A stretch of 5,287 nucleotides of DNA, taken from the NCBI GenBank assembly GCA_003517675.1, contig DPAC01000011.1, positions 1 to 5,287 of the forward strand, given 5' to 3'. The notes under the pieces were generated by a model. The model did no database searches. It was not told the DNA's origin and saw only the letters and a program-made list of their open reading frames with translations. A program made the translations under genes and the position numbers. Shown piece by piece: positions 4,010-5,287 of the stretch (positions within the stretch are counted from its first letter, which is position 1; every line of letters starts with the position of its first letter). This stretch comes from Porphyromonadaceae bacterium. GTDB lineage: Bacteria; Bacteroidota; Bacteroidia; Bacteroidales; Dysgonomonadaceae.

Positions 4010-5287
4010 TGTCTCTGTCGAGGCTGCGGTAACTGATCGCCTCTGCCAAATGTACCGCCTTTATCGTCTCACTCTCCGCCAGATCGGCAATGGTACGAGC
4101 CACTTTCAAAATACGACTGTAGGCACGGGCAGAGAGAGCGAGCCGCTCCATGGCTGATTTCAGAAGTTTGAGTCCCGCCTCATCAGGCTGTGCATAGCGA
4201 TAAAGCATCTTGCTGCTGATCTGTGCATTGCAATAGACACCCTGCACTTTCCGAAAACGCTCCCGCTGAATCTCCCTCCCTCTTATCACTCTCTGACGTA
4301 TCACCTCACTCTTTTCTGCCATTGCATCAGCCGTGATTTTCTCGAAAGGGACCGGAACGATCTCGATTTGCATATCGATCCGATCCAATAAGGGACCCGA
4401 TATCCTGTTAAGGTACCGCTGAACAGCACCGGGGGCACAGACACACTCTTTCTCAGGGTGATTGTGAAAGCCACAAGGACAGGGGTTCATGGCTGCGACC
4501 AGCATGAAGCTGGCGGGATACTCCACGCTGAAACGGGCACGTGAAATGATGATCTTGCGGTCTTCCAGCGGCTGACGCAGCACCTCCAGCACATTCCGGT
4601 TGAACTCGGGCAGCTCATCCAGAAAGAGCACACCGTTGTGCGCCAGACTGATCTCTCCCGGCTGCGGCCAGGAACCACCACCCACCATCGCCACGTCGGA
4701 GATGGTGTGATGAGGGGAGCGAAAAGGGCGACGGGCCATCAATGTCATGTGTGGACCTGTTTTGCCAGCCACACTATGTATCTTGGTTGTTTCAAGAGCC
4801 TCCTCCAGGGTGAAAGGAGGAAGGATGGATGGCAGCCTGCGAGCCATCATCGACTTGCCTGAGCCGGGAGGGCCAATCATGATCAGGTTGTGCCCACCCG
4901 CTGCTGCCACCTCCAACGCTCGCTTCACATTCTCCTGTCCTTTCACATCGGAGAAATCCTGATCAAAGGACGCACGCTCCTGCAGAAATACTTGCTTCAG
5001 GTCTACCACCTCACGCTTTAAACTGCTTTCCTTGTTGAAGAACGCCACTACCTGAAGAATATTCTCGGCACCATAGACAGAGATTCCCTCCACCACGGCT
5101 GCTTCTCCTGCATTGGCTGCCGGCAGGATCAGATCAGTGAAACCCTGTTCTTTTGCCATCACAGCAATGGAGAGGGCTCCTTTCAGAGGTAGGATATTGC
5201 CATCGAGCGACAGCTCACCCATCATCAAAGTGCGTGAGAGGCGATCGGTTCTAATCGCTCCCGAAGCAGCCAGCACACCTACTGCCA
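3996..5287 (-). CDS. yifB: YifB/ComM family Mg-chelatase-like AAA+ ATPase (5' end outside window)
   Basis: About 430 C-terminal codons are present; family proteins have roughly 510 residues, so about 80 are missing off the right edge. The GTG at 5276 is internal: upstream codons continue the family sequence as AVG-VLAASGAI. Counting from that GTG, the end of the N-terminal ChlI (Lon-protease-like fold) domain runs to about 85. The AAA+ core has Walker A GPPGSGKS (135-142), a Walker B region VLFLDELPEF (216-225), MNPCPCG (263-269, sensor 1 and cysteines) and SGPLLDRIDM (293-302, with the conserved Arg). Four cysteines (266, 268, 278, 280) form a probable metal-binding cluster. A C-terminal Mg-chelatase domain (about 325-422) has LSARAYSRILKVARTIADLA. 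In naturally competent proteobacteria ComM is a hexameric helicase that speeds branch migration during transformation; the role in Bacteroidota is not established. Its higher GC and conserved nature suggest a chromosomal gene unrelated in function to the sigma-fecR-receptor cassette. Confidence 0.96.
   Translation of the reverse strand, partial: AVGVLAASGAIRTDRLSRTLMMGELSLDGNILPLKGALSIAVMAKEQGFTDLILPAANAGEAAVVEGISVYGAENILQVVAFFNKESSLKREVVDLKQVFLQERASFDQDFSDVKGQENVKRALEVAAAGGHNLIMIGPPGSGKSMMARRLPSILPPFTLEEALETTKIHSVAGKTGPHMTLMARRPFRSPHHTISDVAMVGGGSWPQPGEISLAHNGVLFLDELPEFNRNVLEVLRQPLEDRKIIISRARFSVEYPASFMLVAAMNPCPCGFHNHPEKECVCAPGAVQRYLNRISGPLLDRIDMQIEIVPVPFEKITADAMAEKSEVIRQRVIRGREIQRERFRKVQGVYCNAQISSKMLYRYAQPDEAGLKLLKSAMERLALSARAYSRILKVARTIADLAESETIKAVHLAEAISYRSLDRDSWAR

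Noticed and set aside
4487..4962. Other-frame open stretches on both strands within yifB
   Set aside because: They overlap the Walker A/B and sensor region of a well-supported gene and come from its GC-rich codon pattern.
5274..5276. GTG as the start codon of the yifB-type gene
   Set aside because: The frame stays open to the window edge and the upstream codons (A-V-G) continue the family sequence, so the real start is outside the window.
1..5287. Search for tRNA, rRNA, CRISPR arrays, insertion sequences and invertase sites
   Set aside because: No cloverleaf, regularly spaced repeat series, transposase coding or terminal inverted repeats were seen; only the short repeats listed above.

Overview
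The window looks like a Bacteroidales (phylum Bacteroidota) chromosome. The evidence is a SusC/RagA-type TonB-dependent receptor with an N-terminal STN signalling domain, a FecR anti-sigma factor with the Bacteroidota-style C-terminal domain, an ECF sigma factor with a hydrophobic C-terminal tail, and AT-rich start regions mostly without Shine-Dalgarno sequences. Genus cannot be decided from the sequence alone.

All four protein genes lie on the minus strand. In the order of transcription (right to left) they are: the 3' part of a yifB/comM-type AAA+ ATPase (5287 to 3996, 5' end outside the window); an ECF sigma-70 factor (best start 3890, end 3312); a FecR-family anti-sigma factor (3218 to 2304); and the first 670 codons of an STN-domain SusC-like receptor (2011 to beyond base 1). 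The last three form a standard trans-envelope regulatory cassette. Substrate binding by the outer-membrane receptor is passed by its STN domain to the periplasmic part of FecR, which frees the ECF sigma factor to transcribe the receptor operon. A SusD partner and any glycan-degrading enzymes would lie beyond the left edge, so the substrate cannot be named.

The most interesting stretch is the 292-bp gap between fecR and the receptor gene (2012-2303). On the plus strand it carries a Bacteroidota-type promoter (TTTG, 20 bp, TACTTTTA; 1987-2018), a hairpin (2055-2093) and a strong intrinsic terminator (8-bp GC-rich stem plus T6; 2106-2136). Together these predict a roughly 110-nt antisense RNA covering the receptor mRNA leader just upstream of its start codon. 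On the minus strand, further upstream in the leader, is a three-codon ORF (Met-Arg-Arg-stop, 2164-2153) with a textbook GGAGG Shine-Dalgarno at perfect spacing, which is unusual in this phylum. A 15-nt direct repeat with one mismatch spans the fecR stop codon and recurs 43 bp further on. A different 15-nt repeat is arranged the same way at the yifB stop codon (44 bp), and a weaker 9-nt one at the sigma stop codon (45 bp).

By hand count on sampled lines, GC falls in steps from yifB (47-65% per line), through sigma/fecR (about 47%) and the receptor N-terminal region (about 43%), to the receptor plug and barrel (about 38%). This fits a variable nutrient-uptake locus sitting beside a conserved housekeeping gene. 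No tRNA, rRNA, CRISPR array or insertion sequence was seen.
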